DNA of 64,000 nt, from contig NZ_FNSM01000001.1 in the NCBI RefSeq assembly GCF_900105415.1, forward strand, positions 558,001 to 622,000. The letters are read 5' to 3'. Below, in pieces: positions 42,689-51,502 of this stretch; the first letter of the stretch is position 1; every line of letters starts with the position of its first letter. A model generated the notes under the pieces. It did no database searches and was not told the origin of the DNA. It worked only from the letters and a program-made list of their open reading frames with translations. The translations under genes were made by a program, and so were the position numbers. This stretch comes from Streptomyces sp. TLI_105 (GTDB lineage Bacteria; Actinomycetota; Actinomycetes; Streptomycetales; Streptomycetaceae).

Positions 42689-43516
42689 GTGTCGGGGCCG
42701 ACGACCGGGATGGGAGCACCGTGCTGGCTGCATCTGTCCGTACGTGATCTGGAGGCGGCGAAGCGCTTCTACGGGGCGGTGCTCGGGTGGACGTTCCGTC
42801 GGGGCGCGCTCGGCGACGACGTGCACGTGGTGGGTGAGCGGGACGGGGTGCCGGTGGCCGGGATCGCGGCGGTGGCCGCCGAGCCGGGGGTGCCGGTGGC
42901 CTGGACGGTGTTCTTCTCCGTCGACGACGCCGACGCGGCGGTGGCGCGGATCCGGGAGCGCGGCGGCACGGTCGGTGTGGGGCCGCTGGCGTACCCGCTG
43001 CGGGGCCGTGCGGCGATCGCGACGGATCTGGAGGGTGCGGCGTTCGGCGTGTGGGAGGGGCGGCTGGTCTCGCGCTGGCACGTCGGCGAGCGGCGGGCAC
43101 CGGCCTGGGTGGAGCTGCACACCCGCGACGCGTTCGACGCGGCCGTGTTCTACGGCGGGGTGCTCCGCTGGGCGGACGGGAGCCCCGGCTCCTGCGAGGT
43201 GTCGTACGAGCACGAGCGGGTGGTGCTGCGGCGGGACGGCGAGGCCGTCGCCCGGCTCGACAGCGGCCCGGTCGAATCCGCCTCGCCCCGGCCGCAGTCG
43301 AGGCCGCGCTGGCTGGTCCGGTTCCGGGTGCGCGATCTGGCGGCGGCCCGGGAGGCGGTCGTGGCGCACGGCGGGGCGGTGGTGCCGGGGAGCGAGTGGG
43401 CCGACGTGCGGTCGTCGGAGGACGAGGAGGAGGAGCGCCGGGTGACGGTCCGGGACCCGGACGGGGCGTTGTTCACGCTGGAGGAGGAAGAGGAGGGGGA
43501 AGCCGGGACCGTGTGA
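42689..43516 (+). CDS. VOC-family (glyoxalase/bleomycin-resistance fold) protein, two domains
   Basis: The 275-residue protein contains two VOC modules: 'CWLHLSVRDLEAAKRFYGAVLGWTF' starts the first and 'AWVELHTRDAFDAAVFYGGVLRWADG' the second, each ending with a 'D.EGAAFGVWEG' or 'DPDGALFTLEEE' strand. Such proteins bind metal or small hydrophobic ligands. The C terminus is very acidic. I place the start at GTG 42689, eight bases after GAGGAGG; GTGs at 42680 and 42683 would overlap that ribosome site. Confidence 0.75.
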   Translation: MSGPTTGMGAPCWLHLSVRDLEAAKRFYGAVLGWTFRRGALGDDVHVVGERDGVPVAGIAAVAAEPGVPVAWTVFFSVDDADAAVARIRERGGTVGVGPLAYPLRGRAAIATDLEGAAFGVWEGRLVSRWHVGERRAPAWVELHTRDAFDAAVFYGGVLRWADGSPGSCEVSYEHERVVLRRDGEAVARLDSGPVESASPRPQSRPRWLVRFRVRDLAAAREAVVAHGGAVVPGSEWADVRSSEDEEEERRVTVRDPDGALFTLEEEEEGEAGTV

Positions 43517-43542
43517 TCCACAGCTCTCCGTTCGAAAGATCC

Positions 43543-43589
43543 TTGTGTTGGCCGCAGATGATCCTGCAATCTTCATCTCACGCAGGATC
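43543..43589 (+). promoter_or_regulatory. Promoter and inverted repeat before the SMP-30-type gene
   Basis: Perfect 8-bp arms GATCCTGC (43560-43567) and GCAGGATC (43582-43589) are 14 bases apart. A weak promoter TTGTGT (43543-43548), 18 bases, CAATCT (43567-43572) overlaps the left arm, so a protein bound to the repeat would control it. No regulator gene is adjacent. Confidence 0.5.
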
Positions 43590-43629
43590 AGGTTCGGCAT
43601 GTGCGAGGAACGCGGAAGGGAAGGGCTCC

Positions 43630-44586
43630 ATGAGCGGCGAGTGCCCCGAGTTGTACGAGATGTTCGACGAGCGGTTCCTGACGGGACGGTGCATGTACGG
43701 GGACGATGCGCTGGAGGTCCTCCACACGGGCTGCCGCTGGGCCGAGGGGCCGATCTATCTGCCCGCCTGGCGGCAGCTGATCTGGAGCGACATCCCGAAC
43801 GACCGGATGCTGCGCTGGGACGAGGAGACGGGCGCCGTCGGCGTCTTCCGCCGCACCGCCGGGCACACCAACGGCAACACCCTGGACCGTCAGGGCCGGC
43901 TGATCTCCTGCGAGCAGGGCAACCGCCGCGTGACGCGCACCGAACACGACGGCACCGTCACCGTGCTCGCGGACCGGTGGCAGGGCAAGCGTCTGAACAG
44001 TCCGAACGACGCGGCGGTGAAGTCCGACGGCTCGATCTGGTTCTCCGATCCGGACTTCGGCATCACCAGCGACTACGAGGGCTACCGCGCCGAGAGCGAG
44101 ATCGGCTCGAACAACGTCTACCGCATCGATCCGGACAGCGGTGAAGTGCGCCTGGTCTCCGACGAGTTCGCCGCGCCGAACGGGCTGGTCTTCTCCCACG
44201 ACGAGCGGCAGCTGTTCGTCTCCGACACGCGGGCGGGCCTCATCCGGGTCTTCGACGTGCGCGAGGACGGCACGCTCTCCGACGGCAAGGTCTTCGCCGA
44301 CGCCTCGGCCCGTGAGAAGGCCCGCTTCGACAACCTCCGCTTCGACGCGGACGGCCGCCTCTGGGCCGCCGCGATGAGCGACGGCGTGCACTGCTACGAC
44401 CCCGACGGCACCCTGATCGGACGGCTGAACGTCCCGGAGGCGGTCGCCAACATCTCCTGGGGCGGCGCCAAGCGCAACCGTCTCTTCATCGCCGCCGAGA
44501 CCAGCCTGTACTCGGTCGTCATGAGCGCCACGGGCACCCACCCGACCGGCCCCGGCCGCCGCCCCTGGGTGGGGACGGCGGCCTGA
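43630..44586 (+). CDS. SMP-30 / gluconolactonase-family lactonase
   Basis: The 318-residue protein is a six-bladed SGL propeller: 'WAEGPIYLPAWRQLIWSDIPNDRMLRWDEETG' has the metal Glu of the EGP motif, 'NSPNDAAVKSDGSIWFSDPDFGI' carries the Asn/Asp ligands, and 'APNGLVFSHDERQLFVSDT' supplies the second Asn and catalytic Asp region. These enzymes open sugar lactones or related esters. It is transcribed alone from a promoter with an inverted repeat. Confidence 0.87.
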   Translation: MSGECPELYEMFDERFLTGRCMYGDDALEVLHTGCRWAEGPIYLPAWRQLIWSDIPNDRMLRWDEETGAVGVFRRTAGHTNGNTLDRQGRLISCEQGNRRVTRTEHDGTVTVLADRWQGKRLNSPNDAAVKSDGSIWFSDPDFGITSDYEGYRAESEIGSNNVYRIDPDSGEVRLVSDEFAAPNGLVFSHDERQLFVSDTRAGLIRVFDVREDGTLSDGKVFADASAREKARFDNLRFDADGRLWAAAMSDGVHCYDPDGTLIGRLNVPEAVANISWGGAKRNRLFIAAETSLYSVVMSATGTHPTGPGRRPWVGTAA

Positions 44587-44634
44587 AGCACGGCCTGTCG
44601 CCTGTCGGTCCGCCCCCGGCGCGGATCTCGGGCC

Positions 44635-46104
44635 TCAGGCGGCGCCGGCCCGTGAGGTCGCGCGCGGGCCGGCGCCCGGTCCGGTGCCGGGGGCGTCTCC
44701 GGCGGCCGGCGCGACGAGCCTGGCGGGGATCAGCGCGGCGACGACCGCCGCCACGAGGCCGACGCCGCAGCCGATCAGCATCGCGACCCGGAAGCCGTCC
44801 TCGGAGGGCAGCACGTGGCCGCCGAGGGTGGTGGTCATCTGGGCGAGGACGACACCGATGACGGCTGCCGAGGCGGAGGTGCCGATGGAGCGCATCAGCG
44901 TGTTGAAGCTGTTGGCCGAGGCGGTCTCCTCCTGCGGCACCGCGCCCATGATGAGCGCCGGCATGGCCCCGTAGGCGAGTCCGACGCCGGTGTTGCAGAT
45001 GAGGGTCACGGTGAGCAGGCCCCAGGTGGACCCCATCAGGGCGAGGGAGGAGCCGTACCCGGCGGAGATGACGAGCGCGCCGACCGAGAGCGTGACCTTG
45101 GGGCCGCGGGCGGCCGAGAGCTTGGCGCCCAGCGGCGCCAGGATCATCATCATCAGGCCCGCCGGGGCCATCCAGAGACCCATGGCCATCATCGACTGCC
45201 CGAGGCCGTATCCGGTCGCCTCCGGCAGCTGGAACAGCTGGGGGACGACCAGCGACTGGGCGTACATGGCGAAGCCGACCAGGACCGAGGCCGCGTTGGT
45301 CATCAGGACGACCGGGCGGGCGGTGACGCGCAGGTCGACGAGCGGGTCGGCGGTGCGCAGCTCCCAGGCGCCCCAGGCGAGCAGGACGACGGCCGCGACG
45401 GCGAACAGGCCGAGGGTGGTGCCGCTGCCCCAGCCCCAGGTCGCGCCCTTGGACACGGCGAGCAGCAGGGCGACGAGCCCGACGCCGAGGCCGAGGGCGC
45501 CCGGCAGGTCGAAGCGGCCGGGGGCGGCGGCGCGCCGTCCGGCGGGGACGACGCGCCAGATCAGGGCGCCGACCAGGACGCTCAGTCCGGCGGCGACCCA
45601 GAAGAGCACGCGCCAGCTGGCGTTCTCGGCGACGGCGGCGGAGAAGGGCAGGCCGAGGGCGCCGCCGACGCCCATGGAGGCGCTCATCAGGGCGATGGAG
45701 CCGCCGAGCCTCTCGGGCGGCAGGAGGTCGCGGAGCAGACTGATGCCGAGCGGGACGACGCCCATGCCGAGGCCCTGGAGTCCGCGTCCGACGATCATCG
45801 GGACGACGGAGGAGGCGAGCGCGCAGACGACCGAGCCGACGACGAGCGGGATCACGGAGACGAGCAGGACGCGCCGCTTGCCGAGGGTGTCGCCGAGCCG
45901 GCCGGCCACGGGGGTGGCGACGGCTCCGGCGAGGAGGGTGGCGGTGATCACCCAGGAGGCGTCGGAGGCGGTGGTGCCGAGCAGCCTGGGGAGGTCGCCG
46001 ATGAGGGGGACCACCAGGGTCTGCATGAGTGCGGCGACGATGCCTGCCAGGGCGAGGACGCCGACGACGCCGCCGGGGCGGGCCTCGGGCTTGGAGCCGT
46101 CCAC
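44635..46104 (-). CDS. MFS drug:H+ antiporter, DHA2 (14-TM, EmrB/QacA) family
   Basis: The 489-residue membrane protein has about 14 hydrophobic segments, motif A 'GRLGDTLGKRRVLLV' and motif C region 'GVGGALGLPFSAAVAE'. This group exports drugs, dyes or antibiotics using the proton gradient. GTG 46104 is chosen for its GAGGGAGAA ribosome site. A MarR gene is divergent, with an elaborate operator array between, the usual layout for an inducible efflux pump. Confidence 0.85.
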   Translation of the reverse strand: MDGSKPEARPGGVVGVLALAGIVAALMQTLVVPLIGDLPRLLGTTASDASWVITATLLAGAVATPVAGRLGDTLGKRRVLLVSVIPLVVGSVVCALASSVVPMIVGRGLQGLGMGVVPLGISLLRDLLPPERLGGSIALMSASMGVGGALGLPFSAAVAENASWRVLFWVAAGLSVLVGALIWRVVPAGRRAAAPGRFDLPGALGLGVGLVALLLAVSKGATWGWGSGTTLGLFAVAAVVLLAWGAWELRTADPLVDLRVTARPVVLMTNAASVLVGFAMYAQSLVVPQLFQLPEATGYGLGQSMMAMGLWMAPAGLMMMILAPLGAKLSAARGPKVTLSVGALVISAGYGSSLALMGSTWGLLTVTLICNTGVGLAYGAMPALIMGAVPQEETASANSFNTLMRSIGTSASAAVIGVVLAQMTTTLGGHVLPSEDGFRVAMLIGCGVGLVAAVVAALIPARLVAPAAGDAPGTGPGAGPRATSRAGAA

Positions 46105-46142
46105 GGGTTCTCCCTCGTGCTTTCTTCGGTTTTCGGGATCAG

Positions 46143-46196
46143 GTGTATGCATGATGCACATCAATTGCTGCATACACAAGCTGTGCATGATGCATA
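46143..46196. promoter_or_regulatory. MarR operator array between the efflux pump and its regulator
   Basis: Two overlapping symmetries are visible. GTGTATGCA (46143-46151) and TGCATACAC (46169-46177) are perfect 9-bp inverted arms. TATGCATGATGCACA (46146-46160) recurs inverted as TGTGCATGATGCATA (46182-46196) with one mismatch. The segment is strikingly AT-rich for this genome. Several MarR dimers could bind side by side. Confidence 0.75.
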
Positions 46197-46224
46197 TCGT
46201 CTCGGGACGGGAGAGAATGCCCTC

Positions 46225-46680
46225 ATGGACAAGCCCACCCACCTGGTCGAGTTCGAGAGCATGCTGCTCGGACGGCACGCCCACCTGTACGGGCCCCGCT
46301 CACGGGCGGCCGGCGGCCATCTCGACCGCAGCGCGTACGTCCTCCTCACCCGCATCCGGATGCACGGGCCGATGTCCATCGGGCAGCTCAGCGAGGCCTT
46401 CGGCCTCGACACCTCCACCCTCAACCGGCAGACCGCCGCGATGCTGCGCGCCGGGGTCGTGGAGCGCATCCCGGACCCGGACGGCGGCATCGCCCGCAAG
46501 TTCCGCATCACGGAGGAGGGCGAGCGCCGCCTGGACGCCGACCGGGCCTCGAACGTGGAGGGTCTGGAGAGGGTGATGGAGGAGTGGTCGCCCGAGGACG
46601 TGGCCCGCTTCGCCGCCTACCTCGAACGCTTCAACCGGGACATCGAGCGGCTCGAAGGACGCCCCTGGCCGCGCCCGTGA
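46225..46680 (+). CDS. MarR-family regulator
   Basis: The 151-residue protein has a MarR winged helix: 'LLTRIRMHGPMSIGQLSEAFGLDTSTLNRQTAAMLRAGVVERIPDPDGGIARKFRITEEGERRLDADR' (about 40-105), including the beta-hairpin wing. C-terminal helices would dimerise. It is divergent from the MFS pump and probably represses both genes until a drug-like ligand binds. Confidence 0.88.
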   Translation: MDKPTHLVEFESMLLGRHAHLYGPRSRAAGGHLDRSAYVLLTRIRMHGPMSIGQLSEAFGLDTSTLNRQTAAMLRAGVVERIPDPDGGIARKFRITEEGERRLDADRASNVEGLERVMEEWSPEDVARFAAYLERFNRDIERLEGRPWPRP

Positions 46681-46700
46681 CGCTCACCTCGTAGCCCTCT

Positions 46701-47069
46701 TCAGGCGCCCCGCCGCACCGCGGCCCGCCGGTCCGCCGTCGCCAGGGCGGTGTTGACGAGCGCCACGACGGCGAAGACGACGGCCCACACCGGCCGGTCG
46801 AGGGCCTGGAGCGCGACCGCCGCCGCGCCGAACACCAGGGCCTTCACGGCCAGAACACCCGCGAGCGGCACCCGTATCCGGGCCTTGGGGGCGGCGAACA
46901 GGCCCCAGATCACGGCCGCGACGGCAGGCGCGGCGACCGCGAGCAGCAGCCGGAGCGCCACGTTCTCCGCGCTCTCCCACCCCCACCAGGCCAGTACGGC
47001 CAGGGCGGCGAGTTCGAGCAGGAACGCCAGCCCTTCGTTCAGTACGCGCAGGGGCGCGGGCAGCTTCAT
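46701..47069 (-). CDS. Small membrane protein, YrdB / DUF2568 family
   Basis: The 122-residue protein has about four hydrophobic segments and the family pattern 'LPAPLRVLNEGLAFLLELAALAVLAWWGW' and 'VIWGLFAAPKARIRVP'. Its function is unknown. It converges on the MarR gene (20 bases apart) and is divergent from the amylase gene. Confidence 0.75.
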   Translation of the reverse strand: MKLPAPLRVLNEGLAFLLELAALAVLAWWGWESAENVALRLLLAVAAPAVAAVIWGLFAAPKARIRVPLAGVLAVKALVFGAAAVALQALDRPVWAVVFAVVALVNTALATADRRAAVRRGA

Positions 47070-47136
47070 CGGGACCTCTCGACGTCCATCACACGGGCGA
47101 GCGCACCGAGCGTAGAGGCCGCTTCGGTCAGAAGTC

Positions 47137-47166
47137 TTTACCCGCGGGACCCGGCAGCGGTAACTT
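47137..47166 (+). promoter_or_regulatory. Promoter of the secreted amylase gene
   Basis: TTTACC (47137-47142), an 18-base spacer and TAACTT (47161-47166) form a plausible vegetative promoter. The leader then contains CAGAAACTTTCCG, a small dyad (GAAA-C-TTTC), which could be an operator for a sugar-responsive repressor. Confidence 0.5.
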
Positions 47167-47274
47167 CCCGCCGACGCAAGGATTTTCAGAAACTTTCCGA
47201 CCGTGTTTCCAACGGTGTCGATCCCCGCCCCTCCCACCGGCCCGTACGGAACGCTCCTCCGCCTGGAGAATCAG

Positions 47275-50253
47275 ATGAGCCGCACCCGCCTCCCGCTGCC
47301 GGCACGCCCGGTGGCCGTCCTGACCGTCGCCGCCGGCCTGCTCGGCCTGCTCGCCGCACCACCCGGCGATCCCTCACCACGGACCGCCCCGGTCGCGGCG
47401 ACCGCCGAGAACACGGCCACCGTCTTCTACTGGACGAAGACGAAGAACTGGACCGCCTACCACCTGCATGACGCCCCCGACGGCGGCTCCTGGACCACGG
47501 TCCCCGGCGTCGCCATGGAGCCCGCCTGCACGGACTGGGTGAAGAAGACCGTCAGTCTCGGCACGGCCGCCGGTCTCCAGGCCACCTTCAACAACGGCAA
47601 CGGCACCTGGGACAACAACGGCGGCGCGAACTACGCCCTGGGGACGGGGAACACCACCGTCAAGGACGGGGTCGTCGCCCACTCCGACCCCTGCGCGGAC
47701 AACACGCCCGCCCCCGCCGCGAAGGCGACGGTCTACTACTCCACCGAGACGCTCGGCTGGTCCACCGCCAACATCCACCACCAGCCCGCGGGCGGCGCCT
47801 GGACCACCGTCCCCGGTGTCGGCATGCAGGCCGCCTGCACCGGCTGGTGGAAGCGGGAGATCGACCTCGGGACGGCCGTCTCCCTCAAGGCCGCGTTCAA
47901 CAACGGCAACGGCACCTGGGACAACAACGGCGGCTCCGACTACACGATCGGCACGGGCGTCTCCACGGTCCGGAACCGGGTGGTGACGGCGAACGCGACC
48001 GACCCCTGCGCCGCCACCCCGCCCGACACCCGGGCCCCGACGGCCCCCGCCCGGGTGACCGCCACCGCCGACGGCGTCTCCGTGCTGCTCACCTGGGACC
48101 CCTCGACCGACGACCGGGGCGTCACGAAGTACCAGGTCACCCGGACCGGCGGCAGCGGCGGCACGGTCGTCACCGACGTCGGCTCCACGGTGTTCTCCGA
48201 CACGAACCTGGCCGAACGGACCGCGTACGCCTACACGGTGAAGGCCGTGGACGCCGCCGGGAACGTCTCCGCCGCCTCGGCAGCCGCGACCGCCACCACC
48301 GGCGACGAGCCGGCCACGCCCGCGACCGGGAAGCCGCTCGGCACCGACCCGCGCAAGGACCCGATCTACTTCGTCCTCACCGCCCGCTTCAACGACGGCG
48401 ACCCGTCGAACGACCGGGGCGGCAGCCAGCACGTCAAGTCGGGCAACGCGGCCGGCGACGACCCGATGTTCCGCGGCGACTTCAAGGGCCTGATCCAGAA
48501 GCTGGACTACGTGAAGGGCCTCGGGTTCTCGGCGATTTGGATCACGCCGGTGGTCCTCAACCGCTCGGACTACGACTACCACGGCTACCACGGGTGGGAC
48601 TTCTACAAGGTCGACCCGCGCCTGGAGTCCGCCGGCGCCTCCTACCAGGACCTGATCGACGCGGCCCACGCCAAGGGCATGAAGATCTACCAGGACGTGG
48701 TCTACAACCACTCCTCACGCTGGGGCGCCAAGGGCCTCTTCGTCCCGACCGTCCACGGCGTGCGGGACAGCCAGTGGAGCTGGTACTACGACGAGAAGCA
48801 GCCCGACTTCGAGTACGACGGCCTGACCATCGACGCCAAGTCCGGCAAGTCGTACTACAACGGCGACCTGTGGTCGACGGCCGAGCCCGCCGGCAACACC
48901 TGCGTCAACTGGGGCAAGCCGACCGGCGGCAAGAGCGCCGAGGGCTACACGGTCTACAACTGCCAGTGGCCGAGCCCCACTTCGGGGATGTTCCCCAAGG
49001 AGCTCTACCACCAGTGCTGGATCGGCAACTGGGAGGGCGAGGACTCCCGCTCCTGCTGGCTGCACGAGGACCTGGCGGACTTCAATACCGAGAACGCGAC
49101 CGTCCAGGACTACCTGATCGGCGCGTACGACAAGTACATCGACATGGGCGTCGACGGATTCCGCGTCGACACGGCCGTGCACATCCCGCGCACCACCTGG
49201 AACCGCCGCTTCCTGCCCGCCATCCAGGAGCGGGTCACCCAGCGGCACGGCGCCGAGGCGGCGAAGAACTTCTTCGTCTTCGGCGAGGTCGCCGCCTTCG
49301 TCAACGACAAGTGGAACCGCGGCTCGGTGAACCACTCGGCGCAGTTCTACACCTGGAAGGAGCGCAAGGAGTACGACGCCGACGACGCCAAGGCGGCGCT
49401 TGAGATGTACGACCACGAGCAGCAGCAGGGCACCGGCAACCAGCCCACCTCCACCAACGCCTTCCTGAACGGCAACGCCTACCACGCGCCCGACCACAGC
49501 CGCTTCTCCGGCATGAACGTCATCGACATGCGCATGCACATGAACTTCGGCGACGCGCAGAACGCCTTCTCCAACGGCAAGGACTCGGACGACAGTTACA
49601 ACGACGCCACCTACAACGTCGTCTACGTCGACAGCCACGACTACGGACCGAACAAGTCCTCCGAGCGGTACGCGGGCGGCACCGACGCCTGGGCCGAGAA
49701 CATGTCCCTGATGTGGACCTTCCGCGGCATCCCGACGCTCTACTACGGCTCGGAGATCGAGTTCCAGAAGGGCAAGAAGATCGACTGCGGGCCGACCTGC
49801 CCGCTGGCGACCACCGGCCGCGCCTACTACGGCGACCACGTCGCCGGCTCCGTCACGGCCTCCGACTTCTCCCACGTCTCCTCGGCCTCGGGAGCGGTCG
49901 CCACCACCCTCCAGCAGCCCCTGGTCCAGCACGTGCAGCGGCTCAACCAGATCCGGCGGGCGATCCCCGCGCTGCAGACGGGCCAGTACTCCACCGAGGG
50001 CATCTCGGGCGGCATGGCGTTCAAGCGCCGCTACACGAGCGGCTCGACGGACAGCTTCGCGCTCGTCACGGTCTCGGGCGGCGCCACCTTCTCCGGCGTC
50101 CCGAACGGCACCTACACCGACGCCGTGACCGGTGACGTCCGCACCGTCACGAACGGCAGCCTCTCGGTCGCCGCGCCCGGCAAGGGCAACCTGCGGGTGT
50201 ACGTCCTGAACGGTCCCGGCAGGATCGGCGCCTCGGGTCCCTACCTGAAGTAG
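47275..50253 (+). CDS. Secreted alpha-amylase family GH13 enzyme with two starch-binding modules and a FnIII domain
   Basis: The 992-residue product begins with a signal peptide (about 1-40). Two homologous starch-binding-type modules follow (about 46-140 and 151-245, each with FNNGNGTWDNNGG, CBM25/26-like), then a fibronectin-III domain (about 251-342), the GH13 catalytic barrel (about 359-890) and a C-terminal beta domain. The catalytic set is complete: nucleophile D632 in GFRVDTAVH, acid E671 in FGEVAAF and D789 in VDSHD. It should cleave alpha-1,4-glucans outside the cell. Start ATG 47275 is fixed by GGAGAA; upstream in-frame codons lack a ribosome site. Confidence 0.88.
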   Translation: MSRTRLPLPARPVAVLTVAAGLLGLLAAPPGDPSPRTAPVAATAENTATVFYWTKTKNWTAYHLHDAPDGGSWTTVPGVAMEPACTDWVKKTVSLGTAAGLQATFNNGNGTWDNNGGANYALGTGNTTVKDGVVAHSDPCADNTPAPAAKATVYYSTETLGWSTANIHHQPAGGAWTTVPGVGMQAACTGWWKREIDLGTAVSLKAAFNNGNGTWDNNGGSDYTIGTGVSTVRNRVVTANATDPCAATPPDTRAPTAPARVTATADGVSVLLTWDPSTDDRGVTKYQVTRTGGSGGTVVTDVGSTVFSDTNLAERTAYAYTVKAVDAAGNVSAASAAATATTGDEPATPATGKPLGTDPRKDPIYFVLTARFNDGDPSNDRGGSQHVKSGNAAGDDPMFRGDFKGLIQKLDYVKGLGFSAIWITPVVLNRSDYDYHGYHGWDFYKVDPRLESAGASYQDLIDAAHAKGMKIYQDVVYNHSSRWGAKGLFVPTVHGVRDSQWSWYYDEKQPDFEYDGLTIDAKSGKSYYNGDLWSTAEPAGNTCVNWGKPTGGKSAEGYTVYNCQWPSPTSGMFPKELYHQCWIGNWEGEDSRSCWLHEDLADFNTENATVQDYLIGAYDKYIDMGVDGFRVDTAVHIPRTTWNRRFLPAIQERVTQRHGAEAAKNFFVFGEVAAFVNDKWNRGSVNHSAQFYTWKERKEYDADDAKAALEMYDHEQQQGTGNQPTSTNAFLNGNAYHAPDHSRFSGMNVIDMRMHMNFGDAQNAFSNGKDSDDSYNDATYNVVYVDSHDYGPNKSSERYAGGTDAWAENMSLMWTFRGIPTLYYGSEIEFQKGKKIDCGPTCPLATTGRAYYGDHVAGSVTASDFSHVSSASGAVATTLQQPLVQHVQRLNQIRRAIPALQTGQYSTEGISGGMAFKRRYTSGSTDSFALVTVSGGATFSGVPNGTYTDAVTGDVRTVTNGSLSVAAPGKGNLRVYVLNGPGRIGASGPYLK

Positions 50254-50256
50254 CGA

Positions 50257-50287
50257 CGTACGGGGCGGGGGCCACCCGCCCCGTACG
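50257..50287. terminator. Bidirectional terminator between amylase and TetR genes
   Basis: CGTACGGGGCGGG pairs perfectly with CCCGCCCCGTACG over a five-base loop, four bases after the amylase stop and 13 bases from the converging TetR stop. Confidence 0.8.
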
Positions 50288-50299
50288 GCCGGGCCGCCG

Positions 50300-50875
50300 C
50301 TACGACAGGCGCGTACGGTGCAGAGCGATGAGCAGCCGCCAGACCTGGTGGGCGACGTGGTCCGAGGTGCCGTCGACGAGGCCGTGCAGCCAGTCGGCGA
50401 GCACCCCCGCGAAGGTCGCGGCCACGGCCGAGGCGATCAGTCCGGGCTCCGGCGCGCCGACCAGAGCCCGTTCGGCGAGGCTGCGGGCGCGCAGGTCCCG
50501 GTGGAGCACGAGGCCGAGCGGTCCGCCGCCGCCCGGACGCAGCAGGGCCCGGTACAGGGCGGCGTGCGGGGTCAGGCCGGCGAAGAAGTCGAGGAGCGCG
50601 GGCGGCGGGGACGCCGGGTCGGGGGTGCCCCGCCAGGCGTGCAGGGCGTCCACCGCCTCGCGTACGACGTCGGCGCAGGCGTCGACGGCGAGCGCCTCCA
50701 GATCGCCGTAGTGGAGGTAGAACGTGGCCCGGCCGACTCCGGCCCTGCGGACCAGCGCGGCGATGCTCACTTCCGCCAGCAGGCGCTCCGCGCACTCGTC
50801 GAGGAGGGCCTGGCGCAGCCTCGCCCGGGTCCTGGCGGCCCGGGGGTCTTCCGCGGTCGGCTTCGCCGGGGTCAT
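50300..50875 (-). CDS. TetR-family regulator
   Basis: The 191-residue protein has the TetR helix-turn-helix ('LLAEVSIAALVRRAGVGRATFYLHYGDLEAL', about 32-62) and a TetR C-terminal domain of the AcrR type. It is second in a two-gene operon after a DUF1304 membrane protein (ATGA overlap); two matching palindromes lie upstream of that operon, so it likely represses its own operon. Confidence 0.85.
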   Translation of the reverse strand: MTPAKPTAEDPRAARTRARLRQALLDECAERLLAEVSIAALVRRAGVGRATFYLHYGDLEALAVDACADVVREAVDALHAWRGTPDPASPPPALLDFFAGLTPHAALYRALLRPGGGGPLGLVLHRDLRARSLAERALVGAPEPGLIASAVAATFAGVLADWLHGLVDGTSDHVAHQVWRLLIALHRTRLS

Positions 50876-51234
50876 CGGCCGAGGAGGACCGCGCCGAGGG
50901 CCAGGGCGCCGGGCAGCGCCTGGGCGAAGAGGATGCGGCGGTTCGCGGTGGCGGCGCCGTACAGTCCGGCGACCACCACGCAGCCGAGGAAGAAGATCTT
51001 GACCCGGTATCCCGTCGGGTCCTCCGCGATCAGGCCCCAGACGAGTCCCGCGGCCAGGAAGCCGTTGTAGAGGCCCTGGTTGGCGGCGAGCGGCGCGGTG
51101 GCCCTGGCCATGTCGGCGTCGAAGCCGGACAGTCCCCGCCCCGCCTTCTTCTCCCACAGGAACATCTCCAGAACGAGGATGTACGCGTGCAGGGCGGCCA
51201 CCAGGCCCACCAGTACGTTCGCCGCCGTCTCCAT
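50872..51234 (-). CDS. DUF1304 family membrane protein
   Basis: The 120-residue protein has four hydrophobic segments and the DUF1304 pattern 'LVGLVAALHAYILVLEMFLWEKKAGRGLSGF' and 'ANQGLYNGFLAAGLVWGL'. Its function is unknown. I use ATG 51234, five bases after GAGGGAG, over GTG 51252. It is translationally coupled to the TetR gene, which suggests the regulator and membrane protein respond to the same stress. Confidence 0.8.
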   Translation of the reverse strand: METAANVLVGLVAALHAYILVLEMFLWEKKAGRGLSGFDADMARATAPLAANQGLYNGFLAAGLVWGLIAEDPTGYRVKIFFLGCVVVAGLYGAATANRRILFAQALPGALALGAVLLGR

Positions 51235-51264
51235 CGCCGTCTCCCTCGTCACTTCACCAGATCA

Positions 51265-51299
51265 TGGACAGATGTCCAGGATACATGGTCACCTGTCCA
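51265..51299. promoter_or_regulatory. Two palindromic operators upstream of the DUF1304-TetR operon
   Basis: TGGACAGATGTCCA (51265-51278) has perfect 6-bp arms; TGGTCACCTGTCCA (51286-51299) repeats it with two changes, 21 bases further on (two helical turns). This arrangement fits two TetR dimers on one face of the DNA. Confidence 0.65.
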
Positions 51300-51502
51300 G
51301 GATGTCACCCGGGGGAACGAAGGGGGCGGATCGAGACGCACGCCCCCATTTCTGGCGTGGACAGGTCAACACTACGTAACGCGAACCGGCTTCTCGGACA
51401 GAAGACTTCCTTCCGCCCCGTCCGTCTGGGATCTTGCGTCCACCCCACACATCACAGGGCCCGGCCGGCGCCACCCGCGCCACCGGGTCATCGGAGGACG
51501 CA

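Noticed and set aside
41412..43100. Long antisense open frames across the flavoprotein and VOC genes
   Set aside because: Composition is Arg/Pro/Ser-rich without domains, as expected from reading GC-rich coding DNA backwards.
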